64,000 nucleotides of DNA from SIG603 sp964369225 (GTDB lineage: Bacteria > Bacillota > Clostridia > Oscillospirales > Acutalibacteraceae): NCBI GenBank assembly GCA_964369225.1, contig CAYJER010000009.1:1-64000 (forward strand), given 5' to 3'. Positions within the stretch are counted from its first letter, which is position 1. Every line of letters begins with the position of its first letter. The notes under the pieces were generated by a model. The model was not told the DNA's origin. It did no database searches and saw only the letters and a list, made by a program, of their open reading frames with translations. Shown piece by piece: positions 63,287 to 64,000 of this stretch. A program made the position numbers and the translations under genes.

Positions 63287-63481
63287 TGTAGGGGAGGGTC
63301 TCTGTGCAGACGTGTTGATTAGGATTTTGGGTGAAAAATAAATTCGTTAAAACTCACAAATTAATGTAGGGGACGGGTTTTCCGTCCCGTGGAAATTTAG
63401 CTAAAATATCTAGTTTTTCGGGACGGAAAAAACTAGCAGTTTTAGCTGAGTCCTCACGGGACGGAGTACCCGTCCCCTACA
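63287..63481. repeat. GGGAGGGTCTC unit and extended TGTAGGGG palindrome
   Basis: 63287-63320 is TGTAGGGGAGGGTCTCTGTG...GTTGATT. 63365-63481 is a TGTAGGGG palindrome whose right part carries a duplicated arm (ACTAGTTTTT-like AACTAGCAGTTTTAGC insert) before CGTCCCCTACA. No gene in 63231-63522. Confidence 0.75.
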
Positions 63482-63522
63482 TTGTGTCGCATTAAATAAA
63501 ATGCTTATACTAAACACTTTAA

Positions 63523-64000
63523 TTATTGATTAATAAACTTAAATTCTGATACATCAAACAATCCTTTATCCGTAATCTTTATTTCGGGAATTACAGGCAA
63601 TGACATAAATGATAACTGAACTATTGGTTCTTCTTCGGTAATTCCTAAGTTTTCATGACAAATATTATGAATTTCTTCAAATTTAGTCTGAACCTCTTCA
63701 CCTGTTTTGTCACTCATAAGCCCAGCTATTGGCAATTCTAACTGTGAAAGCACCACTGAATCTTTAACAACCACAATTCCTCCACCAATTTTTTCTAATG
63801 TTTTTACAGCTAACTCCATGTCTTCATCAGACATGCCTATCACCACAACATTATGTGAGTCATGAGCTATTGTTTGTGCAATTGCACCAGATTTTATACC
63901 AAAACCTTTTATAAGCCCTACTCCAACATTTCCAGTGTATTTATGCCTTTCTACTACAGCAATCTTGTTTATGTCAGAGTTTTTATCATATACAAACTCA
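63523..64000 (-). CDS. ade: Adenine deaminase, C-terminal part (runs off the window)
   Basis: The gene continues beyond 64000, so only the last 159 codons or so are seen. On the minus strand they read VVERHKYTGNVGVGLIKGFG, AIAQTIAHDSHNVVVIG and a final SLPVIPEIKITDKGLFD, as in AdeC-type adenine deaminases. It converts adenine to hypoxanthine (family knowledge). Its start and the catalytic domain are outside. Confidence 0.9.
   Translation of the reverse strand, partial: EFVYDKNSDINKIAVVERHKYTGNVGVGLIKGFGIKSGAIAQTIAHDSHNVVVIGMSDEDMELAVKTLEKIGGGIVVVKDSVVLSQLELPIAGLMSDKTGEEVQTKFEEIHNICHENLGITEEEPIVQLSFMSLPVIPEIKITDKGLFDVSEFKFINQ

Overview
The window is AT-rich DNA from an anaerobic, endospore-forming member of the Clostridia (Bacillota). 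The sporulation genes ylbJ, yqfC and yqfD, the yqfC-yqfD-phoH-ybeY-dgkA-era-recO gene order, a split pyrrolysyl-tRNA synthetase and cohesin/dockerin modules all fit this. I cannot name the genus. A run of 100 Ns (34317-34416) shows that the window is a scaffold.

Layout. 1-13 kb: mechanosensitive channel, sporulation proteins, the phoH/ybeY/dgkA/era/recO housekeeping block with a small mobile-element and membrane-protein island (7.5-9.6 kb), then mutS2. 13-21 kb: recG, a two-component system, a GGDEF protein and a UroD-like protein. 21.8-24.3 kb: a fused MurF-alanine racemase. 24.6-30.6 kb and 50.9-56.8 kb: two very large secreted, dockerin-bearing beta-helix proteins (GH141-like), which share a stretch of about 986 bp that appears identical. 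31.1-34.2 kb: amt, a MocR-type regulator and a P-II protein. 34.4-49.7 kb: a monomethylamine and pyrrolysine island. 57-58.5 kb: decayed genes and a small regulator pair. 58.6-64 kb: RND exporter, pyrE and the C-terminal part of adenine deaminase.

The methylamine island is the most notable region. mtmC (corrinoid protein) is followed by mtmB, whose reading frame is interrupted by one in-frame UAG at codon 204, in the position and sequence context known for pyrrolysine in archaeal MtmB. A tRNA-Pyl with anticodon CUA lies just downstream, followed by a corrinoid reductive activator fused to a UroD/MtbA-like domain, then pylB, pylC, pylD, pylSn and pylSc. A separate MtbA/MtaA-like methyltransferase follows. 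Upstream are a MetH-activation-like protein, an ASKHA hydantoinase-like protein and a CbiA-like amidotransferase with an eroded P-loop. Together these would take the methyl group of monomethylamine onto a corrinoid and pass it on. The ammonium released, or methylammonium itself, may be handled by the neighbouring Amt/P-II unit. Three transcription units of the island share a promoter-like motif.

Intergenic DNA is dense in dispersed repeats. One family is a set of TGTAGGGG...CCCCTACA palindromes, plausibly served by the REP-associated tyrosine transposase gene at 8.2 kb, which itself carries inverted copies of such a motif. A second family carries a terminator-like hairpin. A third is a degenerate short repeat. 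A fourth, unidentified structured motif sits directly in front of the yqzL/recO, mutS2 and MetH-activation-like genes.
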